Source: CAVWQV01 sp963757115 (GTDB lineage Bacteria > Pseudomonadota > Alphaproteobacteria > Acetobacterales > Acetobacteraceae). From it: a stretch of 64,000 nucleotides of DNA. How positions within the stretch are numbered: position 1 is the stretch's first letter; every line of letters starts with the position of its first letter. A model generated the notes under the pieces. That model saw nothing but the letters and a program-made list of their open reading frames with translations. It was not told the origin of the DNA and searched no databases. Made by a program: the position numbers and the translations under genes. Of the stretch, positions 54,859-63,239 are shown one piece after another. The DNA lies in assembly GCA_963757115.1 (NCBI GenBank), contig CAVWQV010000005.1:236460-300459 (forward strand), given 5' to 3'.

Positions 54859-56885
54859 ATGGACCGTCGTAGCTTTGTGAAAGCCGCCGCGGCCGCCTCG
54901 GCGGGGAGCTTCACTTTCGGTCCCGGCCTGTTCGACGGTGGCGTCGCGCCAGCGCGCAGGACGTGCAGGCCGACGGCTCCGTTCAGGGCACCAGGCCCAA
55001 CATCCTGGTCATCAAGATGGACCAGCTGAGATTTCCGCCGTGTTCCAGCCCGGCATCAACAGCGCCGGCGACTTTCTCAAGACATTCATGCCGAACCTCT
55101 ACCAGCTCTGGGGGAACGGGTGAAGTTCGCAGGCCACTACACAGCCGCATGCGCCTGCACACCGGCAGGGGTACATCATCACCGGCCTGTATTCGCAGCA
55201 GACTGGCTCGCCAACACGATCACCGCCCCGCCCGGTCAGCAGACCTCGCCACAGCCCTGGCTGAACCCGGCGTATCCGACCTACGGCAAACTCCTGCGCC
55301 GGGTCGGCTATCAGACGCCCTATATCGGCAAGTGGCACGTCTCCATCCCGCGCCAGGACACGCCCAGGCTGGAGGAATACGGCTTCGACGGCCTCACCTG
55401 GCCCGACCCCACCGGCGCCAACCTGCAAGGGACCGTTGGCGACGAGAACAACTACCATACGGACCGCAACGGCAACACGATATATGCCCCTTATCTCAAC
55501 GACGGAGACATCGCGAGACAAGGGGTACAGTGGCTGCAGCAGAATGGGGCCAGCGAGGCGGCTCCCTGGTGCCTGACGGTCTCCTTCGTCAACCCGCATG
55601 ACAAGGAGTTCTTCTGGGCCGGCACCGAGTTCAAGACCTACAATCGCTGTTCAATTCTCAGTCTCAGCCGTTCACCTACTACTCGTATAACGACCAAAAT
55701 CCGGGCCTCAACAGCCCGCCGCTGGTGCCCTGGGATCAGGACCCGCTCAAGAGCCCGCCGTCGCTCGGCTACCCGGCCGTCCCGCCCAACTGGGAGGCGG
55801 CGTCGCAGATGGAGGCGAACAAGCCGTCCACGCAGGCCTTCGTCCGCGTGTTCCAGGAGGCAGTCTGGGGTGGGTCGGCGACGACCCCGCCCGGCAAGGC
55901 TTCGGCATCGACCCGTACCCGCCCGATCCAAGCGGAAACCTGATCTGCCAACTCACGGGCAACAGCATAACGAGGTTACGGGGCCACTCGGCGTGGGCAA
56001 GGCGCCGTACAGCTACTGGCAGCGCAGTCTGGACTCCTACACCCAGATCATGACCATCGTGGACGGTCGCATCGGGGAGGTGCTGAAGGCCTTCGGCGAC
56101 CTGCCCACGTCTGTCCAGCAGAACACCGTGATCGTCTTCATGTCCGACCACGGCGAGTACGCGGGCGCACACGGCTTCCTCTCCGGGAAGCTCGGGAGCG
56201 TCTACGAGGAGGCCTTCCACGTGCCGCTCATCGTGGTGGACCCGTCGGGGCGTTTCACGGCCGACATCAAGCGCCCCGCACGGGCCTGACCTCATCGGTG
56301 GACGTGCTCCCGTTGCTCGTCAGCCTCGGCCACGGCGGCGGCCGCGACTGGCTCCGGGGCAACCTTGGCCAGATCTACGCCGAGCGGCACGACCTGCTGC
56401 CAATGCTGCGCTCGTCGCAGGCGGCGGGCCGGGACTACGTGCTGCTCGCCACCGACGAGAGCGCGCCGGGCTACTACAACTTCAACAGCGCGCCCCCGCA
56501 TATCGTCGGCATGCGCACGCAAGAGCTGAAGTTCGGCTTGTACGCGAACTGGCTGGGCGCCACGGCGCAGATCGCCGATGACGGCACGCTTGAGACCGAG
56601 CTCTACGACTACTCGACACCGGCCGGCCAAGCCGAGCTCGACAACATCAGCACGAGCAACCCCTCTGACCCGCGCATCCCCGCGCTGGAGCAGTCGCTCC
56701 TGGGCAACCTCATCCCGAACGTGCTGCGTGCGCCCTTGCCGGGGTTGCTCGGGGCGGCGCAGACCGCGTCGCGGGCCGCATACCTCGCCTACGATGCGCT
56801 CCTCCGGAACATCCCGAACAATAGCTGCGGTGGCAGCGGCGCCGATGATATCTCGAAGCTGCTGCCCTTCGGCCGGGATTTTTGA
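54859..56885 (+). pseudogene. Tat-exported sulfatase, multiple frameshifts
   Basis: Start MDRRSFVKAAAAASAGSFTF has the twin-arginine pattern (R-R-x-F-V-K). Then, across several frames: RPNILVIKMDQLRFPP (metal Asp), FQPGINSAGDFLKTFMPNLY, KFAGHYTAACACTPA (the formylglycine site C-x-P-x-R; the Arg codon is damaged), VGYQTPYIGKWHVSIP (catalytic Lys/His), then NNYHTDRNGNTIYAPYLNDG and SFVNPHDKEFFWAG. Later VIVFMSDHGEYAGAHGFLSG (metal Asp/His) and EEAFHVPLIVVDPSGRF are followed, after another shift at 56289, by SVDVLPLLVSLGHGGGRDWL to 56885. At least six breaks. It would hydrolyse a sulfate ester in the periplasm if intact. Confidence 0.78.
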
Positions 56886-57458
56886 ACGAGGCCGGAATGG
56901 GGGCATGCTTGGCCGGCCATCCCGGCTGAGCTTGCCCCTCGACGCTGTTGTGCATGGATCGGGGGCGTAAACCCCCAACCACGGGCGGGTTCGCGCCCCG
57001 GCCCGATCGCCCCAGCGGCGGGGATGCCAAATCGAACGGCTCGAGCCGGCAAAAGGTGCTCGAATTCAGACATTTGGAGCTTGGGGGTTGTTCGGGGCAG
57101 TCTCAAGCTTCGGAGACAATCGGCTCTCCGGAGAGAGATTCCGACGCTCGTTGCAACTGCGCAGTATCGAGCCCGGCGCGGAAATATCCGCCACACAGGC
57201 TCTTCTTCAGCCTGGCAATCCGAGCGGAGAGAGTTTGGCTTGGACTGGACTGGAGCAGCGGTAGCAACCGGGGACAAACATTCTCCGATGTGGCGGTTTG
57301 CGCAGCCGGCAGACTTTGGGCCTCGGAGAGTGAGGCCATGCACCGTCTCGGCTGCTTTCACGATTGATACCGCCACGCTGATGAAGTGACTCGGCGGGGA
57401 TTCCGGCGCGGCTTGATAGGTGATTCTGTTGCGGTCCGACGAAATCCGGAGGACTGGG
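56886..57458. other. intergenic region with a dispersed repeat and the left flank of an IS630 element
   Basis: No convincing gene in about 570 bases; frames on both strands are shadows of each other. It includes repeat copy A (57073-57209) and, just before the IS630 start, a ribosome-binding site CCGGAGGACTGGG. The stretch from 57400 probably belongs to the IS630 element end. Confidence 0.5.
57073..57209. repeat. dispersed repeat, copy A
   Basis: This segment aligns with 63003-63135, about three quarters identical by eye with three or four one-base gaps. Shared blocks include GGGGCAGTC, GGAGAGAGATT, CTCGTTGC, AGTATC, AGCCCG and a terminal CTTCTTC. On the minus strand both copies also give related peptides (FRAGLDTAQLQR here; FRCGLDTSQTQR in the other). 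It may be a small mobile or structural element, or the remains of an IS end. Confidence 0.65.
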
Positions 57459-57961
57459 ATGGGACGTCCGGTCGAGATCCGCAGTGACTTGGCGACCCCT
57501 GCGGAGCTGCGCGCGTTGGCGCGGCGCGAACGCACGCCGCGGACCGTCATGCGGTTACTTGCGATCGCCCACGCTCTGGAGGGCATAAGCCGGGCGGAGG
57601 CGGCGCGGTTGGTCGGCATGGAGCGACAAGCGCTGCGGGACGCCGTGATCCGCTACAACGTGGAAGGTGTCGAAGGCTGCGGGATCGTCCGAAGTCGGGG
57701 CGAAAGCCCTGTTTATCCGATGCGGAGCAGGGATCGCTGCGGGCCGTGATCCTGCGCGGCCCGGGCGACGGCCGGGACTGGACGTTGCCGATGCTGTGTC
57801 GCTGGCTCGAAGCACGCTTCGACAAGCGGCTGCATCCGGCGAGCCTGTCGCGCATCGTGCGCCGGCTCGACCTTTCCCGGCAGAAGACCCGGCCAATAAA
57901 TCCGCTGGCCGATGCGAAGTCGCAAGCGCATTCGCAAAAGATCCTATGGGCGATGGATGGT
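57459..57961 (+). mobile_element. IS630-family transposase, frameshifted and 3' truncated
   Basis: The ATG at 57459 follows GGAGG. The N-terminal helix-turn-helix part is MGRPVEIRSDLATPAELRAL, TPRTVMRLLAIAHALEGISR and AEAARLVGMERQALRDAVIR. One base near 57676 moves the sense to LRDRPKSGRKPCLSDAEQGS, RDWTLPMLCRWLEARFDKRL and SLSRIVRRLDLSRQKTRP, ending HSQKILWAMDG at 57961. The DDE catalytic domain that should follow is absent; the IS110 remnant begins 40 bases later. Confidence 0.82.
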
Positions 57962-58001
57962 TGAGCACCGGTAGGCTCGGGTCCGGACGCAGGAGGCCCT
58001 C

Positions 58002-58377
58002 ATGGACACGACATCTTTCACATCGTCGCTCGCTGACAGTGGCTCTGCGACGCTGTTCATCGCGCTGGAGCTGAGCCGCGCGACGTGGCTCGTGGCCCTG
58101 CACTCGCCGATCGCCGACAAGGTTAGCCAGCACCGGATTAATGGCGGAGACGCCGAAGGCCTGATTGCGCTGATCGGACGCAAGCGGACACTAGCGGAGG
58201 AGAAGCTCGGGCGTGCCGTCCGCGTCGTGTGCTGTTTTGCAGCGGGCTACGGCGGCTTCTGGCTGCACCGCTGGCTGTGCGCCCGCGGCGTCGAGAACCG
58301 GGTGCTGGACGCGGCCAGCCTGCTGGTGGATCGCCGAGCACGGCTTAAAGCCAATCACAAGACCGGGTTCTTGACCG
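58002..58377 (+). mobile_element. IS110-family transposase, N-terminal fragment
   Basis: DEDD-type transposase start: FIALELSRATWLVALHSPIA with the first acidic residue, AEGLIALIGRKRTLAEEKLG, VRVVCCFAAGYGGFWLHRWL (the usual E-A-G-Y-D-G-F is altered to A-A-G-Y-G-G-F, losing both acidic residues) and ENRVLDAASLLVDRRARLKA. Similarity to IS110 N-domains ends at about 58377. A shifted fragment SAVDRRIELSAEQLDIGH follows, suggesting internal deletions. It cannot be active. Confidence 0.75.
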
Positions 58378-58598
58378 TGGGCACCGCTCAGTGCGGTCGA
58401 CCGCCGCATCGAGCTATCGGCGGAACAGCTCGACATCGGCCATGCCCCCGATCGCCCTTGCCAGAGAACGCAAAACCCGGTCGACAGGCGACGCAAGGAC
58501 GTGGGAATCCGGTTCTACCCCGCCTGTGCCGTCCGGCGAGGGGTGCAGCGCCGGCGGGCGTTCCACGCTTCCAGCCGGCACTCCGTTGCCCCGCGCCG
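58378..58598. other. remnant tail of the IS110 region
   Basis: About 220 bases between the last clear IS110 similarity and the CHRD gene. It contains scrambled reading frames (for example RTQNPVDRRRKDVGIRFYPA) that may be the middle of the transposase after deletion. Nothing else recognised. Confidence 0.35.
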
Positions 58599-59048
58599 CT
58601 AGTAGTCCTTCAGCACTTGCCCGCGGACCTCCCCGTTCGGGTTCGACGCGGTGTGGAGGTTCACGTACAGCTTGTTGCTCATGAGGTTTTGGACCTGATC
58701 GTCGGTCAAGGTGGCCTTGCCCTTGATGGGGCTGGTCAGCGGCGCTTGGAGCGGCACGAGCACGCCCGCGTTCTGCCCGGGCTCGGCCGGACCGTGCAAG
58801 TGGCCCGCGGTGACTGGTCCGCTCAGCCCTTTATAGGTCACGCTATAGGTGAAAACCTTGGTGGCCTTGTCGAGCGTGCCGTCCAGCCTGCCTGTTCCTT
58901 GGCTCTGGGTGGCGGGAGACTCACTCTTGCCATCCAGGTCGGCATGGAACTGCATCGGCTGGTCAGCGGCGCGGGCGGACCCTACCCCCGCTGCGACGAC
59001 AAGGCAGAACGCGGCGGCGGTAAGCGGCGTGTAAACACGTATCGACAT
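58599..59048 (-). CDS. CHRD-domain periplasmic protein
   Basis: Protein of 149 residues: signal peptide (LTAAAFCLVVAAGVGSARA), then a CHRD (chordin-like) beta domain with FHADLDGKSESPATQSQGTG, FTYSVTYKGLSGPVTAGHLH and LYVNLHTASNPNGEVRGQVL, the usual G-H-I/L-H and N-x-H-T-x-x-x-P-x-G-E-I/V-R-G motifs. Such proteins bind metal or act structurally; no activity is known. The frame is intact and a GGAGG-like site precedes the ATG. Confidence 0.9.
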   Translation of the reverse strand: MSIRVYTPLTAAAFCLVVAAGVGSARAADQPMQFHADLDGKSESPATQSQGTGRLDGTLDKATKVFTYSVTYKGLSGPVTAGHLHGPAEPGQNAGVLVPLQAPLTSPIKGKATLTDDQVQNLMSNKLYVNLHTASNPNGEVRGQVLKDY

Positions 59049-59212
59049 CGATTCCTCCTTTTGCGCGCTCGGTTCGGTCCCGGGCAGCGCGGCCGTTGTT
59101 AAAAGCGCTGGCGGTCGGCGCAGTTGCCTCCCGTGACCGCCGGTAGTTGCGCCTGCGTGCAGAAGCGGCGAAAAAACGTTCTGACTATCTGGTAGAGCTT
59201 CGGGAGAACAGG

Positions 59213-59674
59213 ATGCGCTGGGCAGGAACGCCCCTTTTCGCGGCGGCTGTCGCGGCAGCGCCGGCGATGGCGGCCGACGAGCCGGGCGGCACCGTCGAGC
59301 TGTTGAGGGCTTGGACCCCCGCCACGGCCCAGATCCGCGGTGACTCCCCCGTCTACATGACTATAGCGAACCGCGGCCGAGCCCCCGACCTCTTGGTCCG
59401 GGCCCGTTGTCCGGCCAACCTCGCCGACTCCACCGAGAAGCACGCCACCGACCGCGGCGAGGGTGGGACGTCGATGCGCGAGGTGAAGAGCCTGGCGATT
59501 CCTTCTGAAGGAACGGTCACGCTCGCCCCCGGCGGCGATCACCTGATGCTGCTCCACGTCCGGGAGCCGTTGCAGGAAGGCCAGACGTTCATGTGCTCCA
59601 TCGTCTTCCAAACGGCAGGGACGGTCCCGGTGGAAGTCAGGGTCGCGCCCAGCGAAGCGAAGCAGGCGCCCTAG
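59213..59674 (+). CDS. PCu(A)C-type periplasmic copper chaperone
   Basis: Protein of 153 residues with a signal peptide (LFAAAVAAAPAMA) and a cupredoxin-like domain. The copper-binding pattern H-x(n)-M-x(n)-H-x-M can be placed as His in STEKHATDR, Met in GGTSMREV and His-Leu-Met in GGDHLMLLHV. PCuAC proteins deliver Cu(I) to the CuA site of cytochrome oxidase. The start at 59213 is chosen for its signal peptide and GGGAGAACAGG site; 22 upstream in-frame residues are excluded. No Sco or oxidase gene is adjacent. Confidence 0.84.
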   Translation: MRWAGTPLFAAAVAAAPAMAADEPGGTVELLRAWTPATAQIRGDSPVYMTIANRGRAPDLLVRARCPANLADSTEKHATDRGEGGTSMREVKSLAIPSEGTVTLAPGGDHLMLLHVREPLQEGQTFMCSIVFQTAGTVPVEVRVAPSEAKQAP

Positions 59675-59691
59675 GGCACCGCGCCGGAGAG

Positions 59692-60393
59692 TTAGCCGTG
59701 CTCGGCAGGGGGCGAAGGCGACCCCAGAATTTCCAGGCGCGTGCGACTCACGAACTCCTTCAATTCCTGGCCGGCCCGGCGGAACAGCGCGCGGTCAAGG
59801 ACAAGCCGCTTTGCCGCGATCGCTTTTTCGCAGTGTTCCTTGAAGAACACGCCGCCGACCGGCTGCTCGTCGGCCGAAGGCTGCCCCTCCGTGCAACTCC
59901 AGCCCTCCTCGCCCCAGCGAGCCTTCACTTGATCGCCGAACAGGAACGCCTTCTTGCGAAGGAAGAGCGGAGCGGCCGGATCGGTCTCGATCACCAAGCC
60001 TTCCACTCGGGCATTGTCGCTGATGAGGAGGGTGAGCAAGGCGGGATGGCCGGCAACTTTTGTGCCCTCGTAGAGGCCGTTCACCTTGGCGAGCGGATTT
60101 ACGCTCTCGTCGTAGCGGAAGCGGACCGCGTGGAGGCCGGAAGCCTCCCTCGGACACAGGCCGTAGTCCTCCCAGCCCTGCAGTTTGCGGTCGGCTGCGT
60201 CCGCGCACGTGAAACCGCGATAACCGGACTTCGGCAGTTGGTCCACGCCCATCCCGACGCGGAACTCCCGCAAGTCGTTTTCCCCACTGGCGGCGGCCCC
60301 CGGGGAGGAGTCGGCCGCGAGCGGCGCTGATGCCCAGAAGGCCGCAAGCAGGCCGGCTGCAACGATGGCTGGTCGCATCATGGTGGAGGCCAT
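59692..60393 (-). CDS. exported protein of unknown function in the PQQ alcohol dehydrogenase cluster
   Basis: Protein of 233 residues with a signal peptide (AIVAAGLLAAFWASAPLAA). The mature part has FRVGMGVDQLPKSGYRGFTC, then WEDYGLCPREASGLHAVRFR, DNARVEGLVIETDPAAPLFL and HCEKAIAAKRLVLD, with four cysteines. No cofactor motif. The start overlaps the cytochrome c stop (TGATG), so it is translationally coupled to it. It probably serves the dehydrogenase in the periplasm. I recall similar proteins beside XoxF-type dehydrogenases, but no function. Confidence 0.72.
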   Translation of the reverse strand: MASTMMRPAIVAAGLLAAFWASAPLAADSSPGAAASGENDLREFRVGMGVDQLPKSGYRGFTCADAADRKLQGWEDYGLCPREASGLHAVRFRYDESVNPLAKVNGLYEGTKVAGHPALLTLLISDNARVEGLVIETDPAAPLFLRKKAFLFGDQVKARWGEEGWSCTEGQPSADEQPVGGVFFKEHCEKAIAAKRLVLDRALFRRAGQELKEFVSRTRLEILGSPSPPAEHG

Positions 60394-60980
60394 CAGCCTC
60401 CCCGGTCGGCCGGAGCGGACGCGGCACCCTTGCCGTCGGCGGGCGACGACGGAGCGGGCTCGGCTGCCCGATAGGTGTTGCAGACGCGTGCGCCCACGCT
60501 AAAGAAGGCGATGCACTCGGCATAGGTCGGCTCCCCTTTGCCTTTGACCTCGGCGAGCACGTAGTCGGCGACGGCCGCAATTTCGCTCGGGCGCAGGAAA
60601 ACCGGCGCCTCCACCGGCATTGCCTTGCCCAAATCCTGCCGGCTTAAGCCGAAGCACGGGTGCGTTTCGTCGTCGTAGGCGCCGCGGTGGAAATAGGGCA
60701 TGCCGGTGCCGGGACGGCCGCAGTTCACAGTCTCAATGATCTGGTCGCGGTTCAAATGGGTGGCACGCAGCGAGAGCGCGTCACCGCCATACCCGCCCCC
60801 GCCGCCGCCGTACCATTTGTGGCAGCCCACGCAATTCGCCGTTTGATAGATGCGCTTGCCTTCACCCAAGCCGGTCGCCGCACCTTGCGCGCGGGCAGAC
60901 CCGTGCTGAGGCACTATGGGAACCGTCGCGCCCAGGACGAGGGCGCAAGCAAACGTCACAGCGACAATCTGCGCGCGCAT
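60393..60980 (-). CDS. c-type cytochrome, electron acceptor of the PQQ dehydrogenase
   Basis: Periplasmic mono-heme cytochrome of 195 residues: signal peptide (VAVTFACALVLGATVPIV), heme site CVGCH in IYQTANCVGCHKWYGG, a Gly-rich loop and a distal ligand Met in PGTGMPYFHRG or GKAMPVEAPVFL. Two further cysteines lie in ECIAFFSVGARVCN. The C-terminal tail is Pro/Ala/Ser-rich. It sits between the dehydrogenase and the exported partner gene and is expected to accept electrons from reduced PQQ. Confidence 0.88.
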   Translation of the reverse strand: MRAQIVAVTFACALVLGATVPIVPQHGSARAQGAATGLGEGKRIYQTANCVGCHKWYGGGGGGYGGDALSLRATHLNRDQIIETVNCGRPGTGMPYFHRGAYDDETHPCFGLSRQDLGKAMPVEAPVFLRPSEIAAVADYVLAEVKGKGEPTYAECIAFFSVGARVCNTYRAAEPAPSSPADGKGAASAPADRGG

Positions 60981-61054
60981 GGCTGTTTAGCCTCCGAGGG
61001 ACCGGACCGGCTGCCAACCTGCAGCCAGTCCGGCGTGTCTTCAGCCGAACCGGA

Positions 61055-62818
61055 TCAGAGGGCGAAGACGTAAAGCGTGGAGCTTGGCGCTATCGACTTA
61101 AGCCCCGGCGTGCCTTCGATGAACCACTTGTCCCAGGCGCCACCCTGACCGACCAGGATGGCGAGGTACTGCTTGCCGTCCACGGTAAACGTCATCGGGG
61201 GCGCGTTGACGCCGGCCCCTGTGTCGAACGACCAGAGCGGCTTCAGGGACTTGGCGTCGAGGGCCATCACCTCCCCCGACGGCTGCCCGGCGAAAACGAG
61301 GTCGGGCGTGGTGAGCAGCCCACCCAGCATCGGATACGGCGTCTCCGCCTTTGCGGCCACCTTTCCCGTGGTGACGTCGACCGCGGTCACGCTGCCGGTG
61401 ATCCGCTGATGCTCGCTCGGGCCGCCGCCCGTGTAGGTCTCGCGCGGCTTGAACGAGCCTGGCTTGGTTTCCTCCACGGTGATGGTGTTGCAGCTCTCGA
61501 TCACCGGAATGTACCAGAGCTTCAGGTCAGGGTTGTATGCGGTCGGCGGCCAGTTCTTGCCGCCCATGTTGCCGGGGCAGATGTCCGTCACCTTGTTCTC
61601 GCGCGAGGGCGTGGTGGCGTAGCGCTGAACATCCGCTTTCGGGTCGTACTCCACGGGCTTACCCGTTTCCTTGTCCAGCCCCGCTGTCCAGTTCACCTTC
61701 TTGACGAAGGGGGTGCCCCAGACGAACTCGCCGTTGCCCCGGTTCACGGCGTAGCCGAAACCATTGCGGTCCGCGGTGAGCGCCAGCTTCATCGGCTTGC
61801 CGTTCACCGGCGCGTCCACGAGCACGTTCTCGGAGACGCTGTCGTAGTCGTATGGATCGTTCGGCGTGTGCTGGTAGAACCACTTGATCTTGCCGGTGTC
61901 GGCGTCGAGCCCGAGAGCGCTGTCGGTGTAGAGGTTGTCGCCAGGCCGGTGCGCGTTGTCCCAGTCAGGCCCCGGATTTCCCACGCCCCACACGATCAAG
62001 TTCTGCTCGGGATCGTAGCTCCCGGTCACCCAGGTCGAGCCGCCGCCGTTCGCCGCGGTGCCTTTGTTCTTCCAGGTGTCGCTGCCGGGCTCCCCGTTCA
62101 TGGGTATGGTGTAAGTGCGCCAGACTTCCTTCTGCGTCTTGAGGTCGGTCGCCGCGATCCAGCCGCGGATGCCGAACTCCGCCCCGGCCACGCCGGTGAT
62201 GGCCATTCCCTTCACGACCAGCGGCGCGCCGGTCACCACCTCACCCTTGTCGGGGTCGGCGACTTGCCGCTGCCAGGCGATCTCGCCCGTGTCCTTGTTG
62301 GTGGCGAGGAGGCGGCCGTCGAGCGTGTGGGAGATGACCATGTTGTCCCACAATGCGACGCCGCGATTGTCCACACCGCAGCAGGCGACCGCGCCGGCCC
62401 AGTCGTGGTCGGTCTTGGGGTTCATCTTCCAGACCAGTTTGCCGTGCCCGCCGTGGGTATCGATCTTGTATACGGAGCCCCAGCCGTCCGTGACGTACAG
62501 GATCCCGTCCTCGGCGATAGGCGTGCCCTCCAGCCCGCCATGGGTCCAGATGCCCCCGCCCTCGATCCCGCCCAGCGCAATCGTCCAGGCAAGCTTGAGG
62601 TCTTTCACGTTCTCGCGGTTGATCTGGTTCAGCGGGGAGAAGCGCTGCGCCGAATAGGTGTGGTGGTGCAGGAGCCAGTTGCCTTGCTCCTTGTCCGCGT
62701 TGAGCAGGCGATCCTGCGTGACCTCGGCGGCCCGCGTCAGCGCGGGCACTCCCGCCAGCCCGGCCAGGGCGGTGCAGGCGAGTGCGAAACCCCGAACCGA
62801 CGTGCTCTTCCGGACCAT
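61055..62818 (-). CDS. PQQ-dependent alcohol dehydrogenase, methanol/ethanol family, probably lanthanide-dependent
   Basis: Periplasmic eight-bladed quinoprotein of 587 residues. The start at 62818 has GAGGAGG with suitable spacing. Signal peptide (FALACTALAGLAGVPALTRA). The vicinal Cys-Cys is at 146-147 (AVACCGVDNRG), the metal Glu at 214 (GAEFG) and Asn at 281 (GVGNPGPDW). The catalytic segment YDYDS has Asp324 and Asp326: the second Asp is the extra acidic ligand found in lanthanide-dependent XoxF/ExaF/PedH enzymes and replaced by Ala in Ca-dependent MxaF. W-motifs such as GGAWDKWF close the propeller. Oxidises primary alcohols to aldehydes. Confidence 0.92.
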   Translation of the reverse strand: MVRKSTSVRGFALACTALAGLAGVPALTRAAEVTQDRLLNADKEQGNWLLHHHTYSAQRFSPLNQINRENVKDLKLAWTIALGGIEGGGIWTHGGLEGTPIAEDGILYVTDGWGSVYKIDTHGGHGKLVWKMNPKTDHDWAGAVACCGVDNRGVALWDNMVISHTLDGRLLATNKDTGEIAWQRQVADPDKGEVVTGAPLVVKGMAITGVAGAEFGIRGWIAATDLKTQKEVWRTYTIPMNGEPGSDTWKNKGTAANGGGSTWVTGSYDPEQNLIVWGVGNPGPDWDNAHRPGDNLYTDSALGLDADTGKIKWFYQHTPNDPYDYDSVSENVLVDAPVNGKPMKLALTADRNGFGYAVNRGNGEFVWGTPFVKKVNWTAGLDKETGKPVEYDPKADVQRYATTPSRENKVTDICPGNMGGKNWPPTAYNPDLKLWYIPVIESCNTITVEETKPGSFKPRETYTGGGPSEHQRITGSVTAVDVTTGKVAAKAETPYPMLGGLLTTPDLVFAGQPSGEVMALDAKSLKPLWSFDTGAGVNAPPMTFTVDGKQYLAILVGQGGAWDKWFIEGTPGLKSIAPSSTLYVFAL

Positions 62819-63239
62819 TGGACACCTCCTCGTATATGAAGCTTTGCCTAGCAATATTGCTGGACGGCGGTGTCGACAAGGGCCTGCAAGGCGATCCGAG
62901 ACGTTATCGTCGCGAAATCGCACGCTCGGGGGAGGCGAGCTACCGAGAAGGCTGCTCGCGGCAGGTCAGTCCCGAGAACGAACCGTGTTCCCGGTTCAAC
63001 CGCTTGAAGCTCGGGGTTGTTGGGGCAGTCCCAAGTTCCGGAGCGATCGGCCAATTGGAGAGAGATTTCGGCCCTCGTTGCGTCTGCGAAGTATCAAGCC
63101 CGCACCGGAAAGGTGCGCCAGACAAGGGCTTCTTCGCCTCGACTAGCCAGGTAACACTCGAGATTCGGAGTTCTTCCGCAGCCGGATGGATACGCCGTAT
63201 CGTGGACGCGCGTTCAGCATGCAATGAAAGGCGGCAAAC
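62819..63239. other. divergent intergenic region between the PQQ dehydrogenase and an SDR, with a dispersed repeat
   Basis: About 420 bases that must hold the promoters of both flanking genes. Repeat copy B (63003-63135) fills the centre. Frames across it look like shadows. An A/T-richer stretch (around 63195-63235) precedes the SDR start. Confidence 0.5.
63003..63135. repeat. dispersed repeat, copy B
   Basis: Second copy of the element at 57073-57209. The order of conserved blocks is the same and the orientation is the same on the plus strand. Here it lies in a promoter region rather than an IS patch, so it is not simply part of the IS630 element. Confidence 0.65.

Noticed and set aside
56789..57619. 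276-residue minus-strand frame through the IS630 start and repeat A
   Set aside because: It crosses the transposase gene in antisense and the repeat; no domain or ribosome-binding site.
61409..62839. 476-residue open frame antisense to the PQQ dehydrogenase
   Set aside because: Composition typical of an antisense shadow (Val/Arg/His/Gly) and no recognisable motif; the dehydrogenase covers the same bases.
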